Origin: Enoplosus armatus
Lineage: Eukaryota > Chordata > Actinopteri > Centrarchiformes > Enoplosidae
Assembly (NCBI RefSeq): GCF_043641665.1
Contig: NC_092193.1
Span: forward strand, 16,687,501 to 16,751,500
Length of the DNA: 64,000 nucleotides
Direction of reading: 5' to 3'
Both the position numbers and the translations under genes were made by a program. Below the pieces are notes generated by a model. The model had not been told where the DNA came from. It was given only the letters and a program-made list of their open reading frames with translations, and searched no databases. Shown here one piece after another: positions 1-30,141 of this stretch. Position 1 is the first letter of the stretch, and every line of letters begins with the position of its first letter.

Positions 1-440
1 TCAAATAATTATTGTGCAAATACGGCACAGCTTTCAATTCTGTCTGATGTGTTCTGTATTTCTCTTTCAGCCAAGCTTTAATTTTGCAAAATTAAACGGC
101 AAAGGCATCTCTTAACACTCCGAGTGAGATTGCCAGTCAGCAAAGACGTGACAACTGAGACTGCATGAGTTCTGAAACAGAGACTCAAGTCTCCAAATTA
201 ATTCAATGAATACCTGATTAACTAGAGTACTTTAAGATTATCTGCTGCTAAAAATGATGAACATCAAACTCGAGTCATAGCACATTTACATCACTGTCAG
301 ATTTAATTCTGGCTCTCCATCATTCATCCTGGCTGCACTCATAGTAACTAATCTGTAACTACATCAGCGAGAGGCATGAGTGCATATTGATCACAATTCA
401 ATTCTCGGAGGGCCAATTTAAACTGCTAGTATGCAACCAC

Positions 441-547
<107 letters not shown>

Positions 548-634
548 TATGTTAATGTTGAATGTGAGCGAGCCATTGAGTTGCCTTTCAGGATATTATA
601 ATATTGGTGAGGGAAACAAAGGCAGACAGGGCAC

Positions 635-19315
<18,681 letters not shown>

Positions 19316-20120
19316 CAAATCATCCAGAGAGGGATTTGGTCAGTCCATGCTCAGAGAAGGAGACACTGAAAACACACACACATACACACACGACGACGGT
19401 GATTACAAAGCGGCGGAGTGTCTGTGCATGGCCCTCTCTCCCTCTGTGTGTGGATATCTCCCAGTGTTCAAATCCTCTGGTTACCTCAAATGCGACGTGT
19501 TCATGCTCGGCTTGTTTATTTCATCAAGTCAATTCCCAAAAGCGGACCGTCGTAAAGCCCTAGAGATTTCTCTGCGGATTTGTCCCCCCGGGGTGTAGGA
19601 GCGGTGGTACCAGCCGCTGTCGCCTGCGTCCCCCATGTAACGCTGTCCTGTGCCATCCAGTGTGTTCACCACCGCACTACGGACAGACTATTACTACCAG
19701 CCCGGCCATTGGATGCACCAACAGTCCACCACACAGCCGAGGCTTTCTATTCGTCGACAATAACTGTCTGTTCAAACCGGATTGGACCATTTTCACAAAC
19801 TGACCCGAACTCGGACAGCAGATGTCGCAGTTCTTTTTGAACTATGATAACAGTGGAGGCGAGGAAGAAAATACGAGTCGACCATGGAATATGCCAAAAC
19901 TCAAGAAACATAAAATAAAAATCTAATTCTTCTTAATACATCACATATTTGTAGAAATGTTAGTATAACCAATAAGGATGATGTTATGCCAGCAAGCGTC
20001 GATCATTTTTGAAAAGAGAAATGATCAGTTGTGTAGGTTAACGGTCAGGCGCGACGGGGCAGCCCTTCTGTAAATAAAGGGGTCCTCAGAGTAGTTTCTG
20101 CTGACAAAGCAGGCTCTAAA
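19316..20120. promoter_or_regulatory. Shared hs2st1/selenof bidirectional promoter region
   Basis: About 805 bp separate the divergent start codons of hs2st1 (19315, minus) and selenof (20121, plus), so both 5' UTRs and promoters must lie here. Visible elements are two inverted CCAAT boxes (ATTGG at 19708-19712 and 19781-19785), a forward CCAAT at 19969-19973, and a locally GC/CpG-richer stretch around 19570-19680 and 20040-20075. No canonical TATA box was assigned with confidence. Transcription start sites cannot be placed from sequence alone. Confidence 0.6.
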
Positions 20121-23100
20121 ATGTCGGGAGAGGTGTATCTCCTGTGGCTTCTGTCGCTTTTACAAACGGTGAGTTTATTATTTATGAAAATGAGCAACTG
20201 TCGCCGCATTTGAGAAGTGCTTTATAATTTCCATGAACGGTTGGCGAAGCTGTCGGCTGTCTAACGTTATGTTCAGTTTTGTGAGCCGCATCCTGCTGTG
20301 CCCGGAGCTTTAAAATGACGTGGCTTATCCAAAAAACCTTTGAGCCCTGATGGAGTGAACCCTCCTCGATGTTTATATCTTAGCTGACTGATTTATACAA
20401 TTTATAAACCGATTGGTATGTCGAAACGTGTGTTTTGAAAGAGAAAGGCAACGGTAACTCAATACTTCCTGTCTTATAAATTGACACGTCCCCGTCAAAA
20501 TCGCTTCCCTGCTCAGTAAAATGAGTCCCAAACGCCTGTAACTTAGCTTGACAAAAGTCTTTCGAGCTAAAGTTTTAGGGGAACTGTATTGGCAAGGAGA
20601 GCGTGCATAATGCAGGGTGCCAAAATTAGACTAAAACTTAAATACTTTTTTTATGGGGCAATCACATTTGAGAGAACACTGGTTTCCTGAATCCTGAAAG
20701 CGGGAAACAGGTCAGGTAGATCTACCTGGTAGAATCTGTATTGGCTTACCTGTCTAGGAAAAGTTGACAAAACAAACTAGCCAGCATCAGTCCTCTGTTA
20801 TTCACCACGACACCAGGACATTTTTACAACAGGTTAACGTTTGGCCTTTAGCAGCAAAGAGGATGAGCATGTCTCAGACTGAATCTCCCTGTTTATTAGG
20901 AAATCAGCACCCACATTCCTACCAGACATTAAAATCTCTTGTACCCAAGAAATGTGCTGAAATGTTTTATTAATAAGTCAAACAGCAATAATGATAATTG
21001 AGTGTCATTTTCATATTTGATAAATTGTTTTAGTCATTATCAAATGAAAATGGCAAACATTTCAAATTAATACTGTGTTCTTTTTGTTTGTTGGTCATAC
21101 TACTTAAGTACTCAGATATCAGGGTTTCAGCAAATTGTGACATTAGATTTTTGATTAATTTAACGTTGTTTTGTAGATTATAGATGATGATATTGTAGTT
21201 TTCACACAATGTCCTGTCGTACGGGTTTATAAAGAGCTATTGATACATTGGTTCTACAATACACTAAACTTGTCATTGTAATTTTGAGTTATTCACAGCA
21301 CTACATACAAGTCACATCACTTAGTTCTCATCCATGTTTGTTTCAGGATTTTATTGCACTTTTAAAACACACAATTATCCACAATCTTTATTCCTAATTT
21401 CATTTTTTTTTAAATCAATAACACATTGCTTTTCTATTCTCACACTTGTGCACATGAGAAGTAAGTTCTATAAAAACATGGCCTTGTAGATTTTCCCCTC
21501 TGCATCTCTCTTATCTTCTCCTTCCTCTCCCCAGCTGTCGGCGTACGGTGTCAAGCTGTCGTCTGAGGCGTGCAGGGAGCTGGGTTTCTCCAGCAACCTG
21601 CTGTGCAGCTCCTGTGACCTGCTCGGGGAGTTCAGCCTCACCAAGCTCCAGCCCGACTGCCGGCAGTGCTGCCAGCAGGAGGCCCAGATGGAAGCGCGCA
21701 AGGTAAAGGGAACACCAGAGCTCACAGAAGTGGCAGACAGGAAGTGATTGCCTGTGTAGATTCAGTCACAGCGAGGAACTTCTTACAAAAGCCTTATTAA
21801 AGGAGATTCAGTGAGAATTGAGGAAGTGTATCCAGAAACAAGGTTAACAAAAGTGCATGCAGTAAAATGATCAAATGAAAGACACCTACTGTTATTTTGT
21901 GCTGCATGGCTGAGACGTGACAAATGTGATGATGCACAACAGTTTCTTAATTGTGGGGTCTTGAACTGATCTGTATGCTGTCTCTAGTCATTTACTCAGC
22001 TCCACAGAAGACAGGCTCCTCTGTGGATAGTACTAGAGTCAACGTACCTCCGTGTCAGAATGTGTCACATTTACTGACAGGATCACATCCCCCAGCATTT
22101 CAACTGCTACTGAAAACAACCTAGTATTAGACTCGCTGTCACTGGGTCTGTTAACACTGTTTGCAGCTGTGCATCAGATCTGAGCTGCCACACACAAACT
22201 CTGTCACTCTGTCTGTCTCAAGCTTTCTCTCTGATGTTCAGAGTCGATGATCCTTAACCCCAGCTTGACACTCCCCATGGGGTCGAAGCTTCAAGTTCTG
22301 CATTAACAACCTCTCTGTAACCAGCGAGGAGGTGTTGCTGTGCTCTCATAGCTCCGGTGATTACAGCAAATTCAAACGCAGAGTCCCTGCTGGGCTCTGA
22401 CAGATAAACACTGAGTCAAGTGATGGTGGAAAAACAATGTAATTTTTCTTTGATTAAGCAAAGCCCCTAGAGCGTGTGTGGTATCCTAGCAACAGCACCT
22501 TGGAAAAGGGTAGTGCACACCTCATTACACCTCTTGATGATAACTCTTTTTCAGACAGACACTTAGAGGAAAGATTACTCCTCTTCCTCCTCACGATTTG
22601 AGTGAAAATGTCACTTAGAAGAGCAATTGGCTGTCTCCAGCTGCTCTCCGAGGGTACCAGCAGAAACGACAGTGTCACTAAGCACATTTTCTCCTCAGAC
22701 AGCAACAATTATCTGCCTTAAGAATTCTTTCTGTCTCGCAATTGACATCAGTGCCGTGTCATTAAACCCTCTGAGAAATGGCTTATTGCGCAGCCTAGTC
22801 GATTAGTAAGATTCACTGAGCATGGAGGGCATTTCGGTTACTCATTTTCATAGTGTGCTTCTCTGCAGAGCACCCCCGCACATAGCAGCACCTCGGCTCC
22901 CCTGGGTGCCACTGTACAGTATGTGGTGGAAAAATACAGAATACATGAACTGGTCAAGACAAACTGGCATTAAGTGCAGGCAAAGCAAAAAGATTATGCA
23001 GCCTGTTTTTACACTTTCAGCAGTCAATCACAGTGAGCCACATACTCTGTATACTGTTTCCAACAGTTTGCTTCCATGTAGCTTTTCTGAGGGCAAGAGT

Positions 23101-25695
23101 CCACTACCTGTTGAATGTATTGAGACTGACAGGTTTAATGATTCTTTGCCTTTTACCTTGGACAGCTCTCTGTAACTGCTCTGGTAATTTGCCCGCTTGC
23201 AAGTGTGAAATATAACCCAGAAAGACTCTCCTGTGAGTCTTTATTAGTAGCATTTCTACAACACAGCATGTCTCTGTAGAGCAGGAAAACCTTCCTCAGA
23301 GTCTCTCAGGCCAGTTTCTGCGCTTTTAAGCCATTAGCGATGTTATATATTTTTCTTATTGTCAATAAATCCCATGAATACACCAAAACCAAAAATTAAC
23401 TGATCCTACTTACAAGTATAATCTGTGTATCCAAAGCCTGATATATCTTATTCCTCTCTGCCATAGAGCTCCACTGTTGTCCAGGAAGTATTAAAACATA
23501 AATGAGCCACACTGCTGCACTGACATGTTCCGTCATTATGATGAACATGAGCACTGTAGTTTATTATGATTAAATCCCACAATTCAGCTGCACAACTACA
23601 CGACTGAAAATACTCCCCAACAAATGCGCTATATTCTGCTGTTTGAGTAACGTTTGCTAAAAGCTTTTAGGAAATGATTTAGCCTTACTTAAAAAATGGA
23701 ACTCCATATTTCTGTCCTGTTTTGCCTGATTTATGTCTTCAGTAGGAATTTGTGGGGCCACACTCTGGGGGAGTCAGAAAGACTAATGCATCCTTTATCC
23801 TTTAATCTTAACAAACGCCAAAAGTGTTATTTTTCGAGTTAGGGGGCTTATAGAATAATTGTGTAGTCCTTTTGAAGAGCTAGTGTTGAATGATCCAGAA
23901 TAATACCCATTTATAGGAAAGAAAATACCTTAAACCGACATTTGAAGTCTTCATTGTGGTCTTAGATATCACATATCCTAGTTAACCTTAAAAGGACCTG
24001 TTGGGTATGTTTCATTTTTTCTTGTTAGCCTTTAGTGTTATCTGTTGTAAATATCACCTTGTTTTTGTTACTTTTTTAGGCTGCAGCGAACATAGTTGCT
24101 CTCTGTCTCTGCCTGCAAGATTGTTTAAGATAAAGAGAAAGATAAAGAGAAACATGGATGGAGTTATTGTAATAATACTTTTCATATTTTTGTGTTTGGG
24201 TATTTGAAATCACTGATAGACCGGGTAATTAGCTGAATAGGACTCATTGGAGCATTTCAACATTTCAAAATGCTCCAATGAGTCCAGTTAGAGCGGCCTA
24301 TCACTTGTTTCCTTGTTTCCTGTTCTCAACAGAGTCGTGACTTATCTATGATCTGTATGGTAAAATGAAAAGCACGAAAGTGCAGTGCTGGATTGTTTAC
24401 AGAAGGACAGAGGAGGAGAGGAAGAGGAGAGCGTCTTAGCTTTGCATGCCTAATTGAATTTGCTGTGTGAACCCGCCAACCAGGCCATTTAGCTTCCTGA
24501 AACAGCGAGCAGAGCGCGGTCTTGAAATACTGCTGTGACACTCCAATTCCCTCTAACTTACTGTATATTGGTGCTGGGTTTGATTACAAGTGAGCCCTGC
24601 ACAAACCGCCATCCATATGCACAGGCTCACAATTTAATGACCCCCAAGGAGACGCCTGGACACGTTTATGAATCAGTCTGCCTGAATCAAATTACTCCTC
24701 CAGGCCAGGCGTCCTACCACCAGCAGGGCTGCAGCCCATTCTGTGTCTTTATGTGGGCATTGATATGTGGGGGTGAAAAAAAAACCTTACATTGTGTTTC
24801 TCTGCACACAGCTCTATGCTGGGGCCATCCTCGAGGTGTGTGGATGAAAACTGGGGAGGTTCCCTCAAGTCCAAGGTGAGCTCTCTATTGGGACATGACT
24901 TATATTCTGAAATTCATTATCTTGTTTTGAAACCCATTAACGGCTCTCTCCTGAAGCTTTTGCTTTGTGTGATTCTGTGTCTTAATCAATGGGGATGTGT
25001 GTGAAATATATCCCTTTTGAAATCACTTTTCCCAGTAGGTGGTCTAAAATGCTGGAGGGCCGATTTTCAAACAAGCTTTTGAAGTTTTTCATCCTGTGTG
25101 TCTTGGGAATAGACCTCCCATCTCTGCTCAGTGTAACATTTGGTTCATTCAGTGTCGGGTTACGTTGATGGAGTTACTGCAGCTCGCTTCAGTACGGGGG
25201 TAGACGTCTGGAGCCCTGTCTGTGCCATATGTCTGTCGTTTGTTTACTTCAGCCGTAGCCATCCTGTCTTCTCAACTGTCTCCGCCGCTGTTAACGCTGC
25301 ATTCTCAGGAGGTTTTGCAGTTGTCACTAATTACAGACCTCAGTACTAAAATAGAAAGGCTAATTGACTGATTCATTACCCGACATTTGTCTCACCGGCA
25401 TCTTATCTCCACAGCTTTTGTCAGGAGTGAAAAGCCGAAGATGTTCAAGGGTCTTCAGATCAAGGTCGGGGCGATGAACATTTCTCTGGATAGTTTTCAT
25501 TTGTATTGAGGGCAAACCCGCCTTACTAACAAACCTCTCCTCTTTTCCTCTCCCACGGTGCAGTACGTGAGAGGCTCAGATCCTGTACTAAAGCTTTTGG
25601 ACGATAACGGGAACATCGCTGAAGAACTCAGCATCCTCAAGTGGAACACAGACAGCGTGGAGGAGTTCCTGAGTGAGAAATTAGACCGAATATAG
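20121..25695 (+). CDS. selenof: Selenoprotein F (15-kDa selenoprotein), UGA-recoded
   Basis: ER-lumenal thioredoxin-like redox protein that binds UDP-glucose:glycoprotein glucosyltransferase and takes part in glycoprotein quality control. Coding exons are 20121-20168, 21535-21702, 24812-24875, 25415-25464 and 25564-25695, totalling 153 residues with selenocysteine counted. Exon 1 is a signal peptide (MSGEVYLLWLLSLLQT). Exon 2 carries the Cys-rich UGGT-binding region (SSEACRELGFSSNLLCSSCD ... DCRQCCQQE). Exon 3 has the redox motif C-G-U at residues 82-84, with UGA at 24845-24847 read through as Sec, followed by KLGRFPQVQ. Exons 4-5 form the rest of the thioredoxin-like domain (GLQIKYVRGSDPVLKLLDDN), ending FLSEKLDRI. 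A conventional translation would stop at the UGA, but frame, splice phase and similarity all continue past it, and a SECIS lies downstream. It is head-to-head with hs2st1. Confidence 0.97.
21703..24811 (+). other. selenof intron 2
   Basis: About 3.1-kb intron between the Cys-rich exon and the Sec exon. It contains a perfect 17-bp inverted repeat (24241-24284). Elsewhere I see ordinary non-coding sequence without an exon or RNA gene I can support. Confidence 0.8.
24241..24284. repeat. Perfect 17-bp inverted repeat (hairpin)
   Basis: Arm GACTCATTGGAGCATTT (24241-24257) and its exact complement (24268-24284) are separated by the 10-base loop CAACATTTCA. It lies in selenof intron 2, about 530 bp upstream of the Sec-codon exon. 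It would fold into a very stable short stem-loop in the pre-mRNA; it may be a MITE remnant. Confidence 0.9.
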
Positions 25696-25731
25696 ACACA
25701 AGAATCCAGCTTTTGCTTTTGTTTTTAGTTA

Positions 25732-26201
25732 AAGGGTCCGTTCATCCAAATTACAGTTCCACCAGTGGTATCCAGCCATGCAGATATTTTCTGTTTTATG
25801 AGCCACGAGGTTGAAAGATATGTCTCTGAGATTTCTGCATCCACCCTCAGGTAAATGGAGTTTTGTTTGTGGTGCTCACAGCGCTGAAAACGGACATTTG
25901 AAATATTCAACAGCAGCTTGTCTTTCCAGAAACTGTCCTGGTTTCTGTAAATGAACACACTTTTGACTAAAACTACTTTCTACTGAAGAAATCGTTTTTG
26001 TAGCTGTAAATCTACGTTTTCAATGTTTTGAGCACCAAAAACTAAAACACACTCACCTTCATTGTATTTAGGTCGGGGCAGAAATCTCAAGAGACAGATC
26101 CACTAAAACTTGAGCAAATTAAACCAAAACTATCTCCATAGCAAGAGACTACAAGTGAGAAAATGTTTTGTTTTTTGTGTAGTTTGTGTGAACCGACCCT
26201 T
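25732..26201. mobile_element. MITE-like insertion in the selenof 3' UTR
   Basis: The left end AAGGGTCCGTTCATCCAAAT and the right end ...GTGTGAACCGACCCTT form imperfect terminal inverted repeats about 14-16 bp long. The direct repeat TTAGTTA flanks them (25725-25731 and 26202-26208), consistent with a 7-8 bp target-site duplication. The interior of about 470 bp has no coding capacity. The ends match the GGGTCAGTTCACCCAAAT-type termini I associate with a common teleost repeat. It sits between the stop codon and the SECIS. Confidence 0.8.
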
Positions 26202-26609
26202 TTAGTTATTTACCAATTTGTACACAACTTGGCCTTGATAGATGGTTGTCAAATCACTGCTCTATATGACTGTTTTTGTACCTGAAAATCATGAATTTCT
26301 TGTCTGGATTTTACCAAATAACTTAAATGAGAGTGTGAAAAGACATAATCACCAGAGCCCAGACGGGCAGCACATCCAAAACAATGATCAACATTACAGA
26401 TTAATCATAGCTCAAAGTGGGTCTATTGTGTTTGAAAACCAATACTGTACATCATGACCTTTTTCGTTGTCTACCTGTGGGAGTTTCCATTCCCCCTCTG
26501 TCTGTCTGATGTTCTTGTATAATAGTTTTTTTTTTATAACGCTCAACATTGTGACTGATGGGGTTTGTAGTAAGAATGAATCCTAGTTGCTCTCCCGATG
26601 CAGGTGTCT

Positions 26610-26690
26610 TTGCTGAGGCACACGTTAGTGAAGACCTCACAGTAAACCAGTGTTGGGATGTGAGGTCTGATGTATATTTGTGTTTTTCGG
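26610..26690 (+). promoter_or_regulatory. SECIS element of selenof
   Basis: Selenocysteine insertion sequence that, with SBP2 and EFsec, directs UGA recoding. The 5' core strand GTGA (26628-26631) is followed by a perfect 9-bp stem, AGACCTCAC (26632-26640) with GTGAGGTCT (26660-26668). The unpaired AAA of the apical loop is at 26644-26646, and the opposing GA of the quartet is at 26669-26670. A shorter lower helix (CACAC with GTGTG-like sequence) can extend outside the core. It is about 930 bases downstream of the selenof stop codon on the same strand and before the poly(A) signal. I did not run an energy fold; the assignment rests on motif order and position. Confidence 0.88.
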
Positions 26691-26771
26691 CGTCTTCTGC
26701 TTCGAAGAGAAACTGGATTTATTTTGGATGCTTGTTTTTGAGCGAGTGAGGTGACTGTTTAAATATGCAAC

Positions 26772-26777
26772 AATAAA
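26772..26777 (+). terminator. selenof poly(A) signal
   Basis: Canonical AATAAA about 100 bases after the SECIS, the first suitable signal beyond it. Cleavage is expected 10-30 bases later. Confidence 0.65.
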
Positions 26778-27333
26778 CAAAGTCTCTGATGGTTTTTCTG
26801 TCAATCACTAATTGTTTTTGTTGAATTGGAAAATAGAAGTGTATGGTAACACAGTTGTCTTTGTTATTCTAGTACAGATGACTGCTTTGCTCTGTGGTCG
26901 CCTCAGACTGATTTCAAACCAAAGAGATGAATTTGCTGACATCTAGTGCTCTGAAACAACATTGCAGCTCAGTGCTGTGACAGGTGGGCACTCTGCCTGC
27001 AGAGGGGGAGTATACAAAAGGAGTTACAAAACACGCTTATTAAGTGGGTTGTTTTTACCTTGCTTTCATAAACTGTGTTCCCTTTAAAATGGAAAAAACA
27101 TGTATTTATGCTCACCCCTTTTAACATTTCCTTACCTTATTACATACCTATTTACAGGCAGTTAAATATAAACATAAATATAGCAGATACAGTAGTTACA
27201 GAGGCATTGATATATAAATACATCTTCTTTAAAATGCCTTTAGTTTCACATCTCAATAATCAGGCATGCTCATGTCCTCGTTGACCATTTGCATTTGAGT
27301 AATTCGAAGCACACACATTTCACAAATCAATGT

Positions 27334-27339
27334 TTTATT
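27334..27339 (-). terminator. Candidate poly(A) signal of the claudin-18-like gene
   Basis: TTTATT on the plus strand (AATAAA on the minus strand), about 290 bases beyond the claudin stop codon. Further A-rich AATAAA-like words follow, so the exact site is uncertain. Confidence 0.45.
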
Positions 27340-27625
27340 TACATAAAAATAAAATGATTTAATAAAACTCACGTAAAAAAAACTTCAATTGAATAAAGCA
27401 TCTGAGCATTTCTAAACATCTAGTACTGAGACGTGCATATGAAAACTAAATATTTTGTTACACCTGTTGCGCTGCTGTTAGATGTGAAACGTTGCCTTCC
27501 ATTATATGATAGTTAAGACATATTATTGAATATGAGGCAACTGGGGGAAAAAAGCATGCTGCATGTGAAAAGATTAAAGCACATGCCTTTGCAAACGCAA
27601 ATCATGTCAGTGTTTCAGGTTCAAG

Positions 27626-30141
27626 TTAGACATAATTCTGCTCTTTCTTGCCGCCCTCTGAATGGTGATCACCCAGGTCAGTTTTGGTGCGGGACTGAGG
27701 TTTGTAAGCAACCCCTGGGTAACTGAAAAGCAAAATTGTAGGAGATTAATACAAGTAAAAAGAGAAATCCACAGACATTAGCAGCTGAGCAGAAAGCCAG
27801 TTAAAATATGTTCAGTTATCCAACATGTTTGGGTTCTTTCTCATCATTTGCTGTCACTATAAATCTGTGAGGGGACTCACCGTGGTTTTTCATCTTTCAC
27901 CATTCCTTTGAAAGCCAGTGACTTCAGGATGCCACCAATAAGCAGGACCCCCCCTCCGATCCAGGCTACGAACAGAGCGGGGCCAAACGTGTATCTGTGA
28001 AGACAAACGACCACATTCAGCCAAACAAGACAGTAATGTAGGTTCAGCATGAGAATAATATGGAGAATATGAAAATTCAAGCAAAAATAATTAAATGTTA
28101 TATCCTACGTGGGCATTCCTCCCATCCCTCCACCTATTCCTCCACCCATCCCTCCCTGCATCATATTTCCTCCATATCCTCCTCCTCCTCCGTAGTTGTA
28201 GGTGGACATCCTGAAACTGGCCACAATCTGACTGGCGTAGATAGAAGCTCCTGCAATGCCACACACACCTGAGAGGAAGGCACAGAGAGACAGAGACAGG
28301 AACTCAGTGGTTCATTGAACTGTTGAAGTCAATAAATGCAACTCCTCAGCAAAAAGAAGCTTAAGAATCCGAGAGGTCAGAGTTGACCAACTCACAAATG
28401 AACTTCTTGTCAGATATGCTCATGTATGTTTTGGTGGTTTCTAACCGTACCAGCGGTGATGAACATGATGCCGGCGGTGAGGCTCATCTTGGCCTTGGTG
28501 GTGTCTTCCATGCTGATCATTGTGATGCAGGTCAGGGAGAAAACGGATATCACCGCTCCGAGGACGCTCAGCACCACGCCCACTATCATCAGGGCTCGCA
28601 CAGCCTGGAAGGCACCTAATGGACAGAAAACACATTAACAGAGACATGTTACATTGAGTCTGATATTCCTAAAATGGCTGATTAATTCACTGTGTTCTAC
28701 TATTGTATGACAATCTGCATCACAAGTGACATAAATCATGCGTCTGACAATGAGGCTTTTATTTTGTGTTTAGACCTCATACTTACTTATATACTTACAT
28801 ACTTAAATCCTCTTAATCGCCCAAAGAAGACGATGTTAAAAGATGTATTTAATCTCACTGTATGACATGTATTCTGCTACAGTGGGTGTGCAGTAGGAAC
28901 CTGCCCTTGTTGCTTGTTGTTTGTTCTGTTTCTGATAACTGTGTTGACTAAGTGTCGGCCTGGCGGTCCATTATAGTGACCAGAGCGCACTGGTGCTAAT
29001 GCAAATACTGATAGGAGTGGCCTCAAGAGTTTGAGGACGAGAGAAACTGAGAGTAAAAATGATTTTAAAACATCATCCTTTGTAAAAAAAAAAATCTGAT
29101 TCATCCCTTCAAAGTCTAGGAAAGGTTCTCAAATATTAGCAGGAGTTTAATTTTAATTTCACAATATCCCCTTTAATTGGCTTGAAAATAAAAATATATA
29201 TCTACACTGCTTAACAATATGACACATTTATTTGCTCCAGAACTTAATGGGAGCTATAAGCTGCTTTTAAATGCAGGAGCCCATCATTTCAGTCTTTATG
29301 TTTTGGAAGTATTCTTGTTCCCCAATTTTAGAATTCAAATGGCTCTTGCAGGAGGTAAAAGCAAACAAGCATCGGCTGCTCCTCTAATCATCCTTTCTGT
29401 TTTACATAAGACTTACAAATATGTGAAAGAGACGCAGAGAGAGAATCAGAATCAGAATCAGAAATACTTTATTGATCCCCGGGGGGAAATTACACAAGAA
29501 GAGTTGACCTTCTATGTTGTGTCATCATCGTGGACCCCATGCAACTGAATGAGACTCGTCTCACGCACCTTAAAAACCTCCTGCCTTGTCTTTTGAGAAG
29601 AACTAGTTAGGCCCTCTTAGATCTCGACAATTAGTGCGAGAACTTCCTTGACCGTCATGTTTTAAGACAGTTTAGTAGCAACTCCCTTAAACTTTGCTGC
29701 GTCAATGTTCCTGTGATCACAGGAAGCTCAGCAAACACCTGACAATACCTCTTTTAAGAGAAGACATGAGAGAGCCCAGACTGTTTTAATATCTTCAAGA
29801 GAAAACCTCATGAGTGAAGGTGACTAATCCTTACTAGATTACTAGAAGATCAATGAACTCAAACTAATTTGGATCACCGGAGAAGCTCTGCACATTCAAA
29901 CATAACAGAGTATTGTCCTACCTGAGAAGCCCAGGAGGCCATAGAGCGGGCGACACTCGGTGAATCCTGAGGAAGCGGTCTCACAGTCCTGCCACAGACC
30001 CTTGTAGGTGTAGACAGATGTCACCACATCCCCCTGCCGGTCCTTGACACTCCATTTGTTCATGGCAGTGGCAGCGATGAGGGCTGCTGCACCGGCCAAG
30101 CCCAAAATGAATCCACCATTCTGCAGGACCGAAGGCGCCAT
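27626..30141 (-). CDS. cldn18: Claudin-18-like tight-junction protein with Gly/Met-rich second extracellular loop
   Basis: Four-pass tight-junction membrane protein controlling paracellular permeability. Coding exons in gene order are 29922-30141, 28451-28615, 28109-28268, 27881-27994 and 27626-27722, giving 251 residues (human CLDN18 is about 261). The five-exon structure matches CLDN18, whereas many claudins have one or few coding exons. TM1 is about residues 8-27. Extracellular loop 1 has the claudin signature W30, GLW 48-50, C53 and C63, with VTSVYTYKGLW and SSGFTECRP typical of claudin-18. TM2 follows VRALMIVG, TM3 spans the exon 2-3 junction, and TM4 is in YTFGPALFVAWIGGG. The tail ends QNYV, a PDZ-binding C-terminus for ZO proteins. 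Residues 155-180 of loop 2 are Gly/Met-rich and unlike the mammalian protein. sox14 next door supports the identification (CLDN18 and SOX14 are close in human). A divergent claudin-10-like name is possible but less likely. Confidence 0.85.
29443..29494. repeat. Interspersed repeat end (ATACTTTATTGATCCCCGG type)
   Basis: Tandem AATCAG units run into ATACTTTATTGATCCCCGGG and GGGAAATTAC. This is a short motif I recognise as widely dispersed in fish genomes, usually as a transposon end. Only this small fragment is evident, in intron 1 of the claudin gene. Confidence 0.6.

Noticed and set aside
24812..24847. selenof ending at the TGA in exon 3
   Set aside because: The TGA is in the conserved C-G-U position, similarity continues to the family C-terminus, and a SECIS is present downstream.
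25725..25958. 77-residue minus-strand frame in the selenof 3' UTR
   Set aside because: Falls in the MITE-like insertion; no similarity to known proteins noticed.
28136..28200. CRISPR-like or tandem repeat in the TCCTCC-rich stretch
   Set aside because: It is the antisense of glycine/methionine codons in the claudin exon; no spacer-repeat structure.
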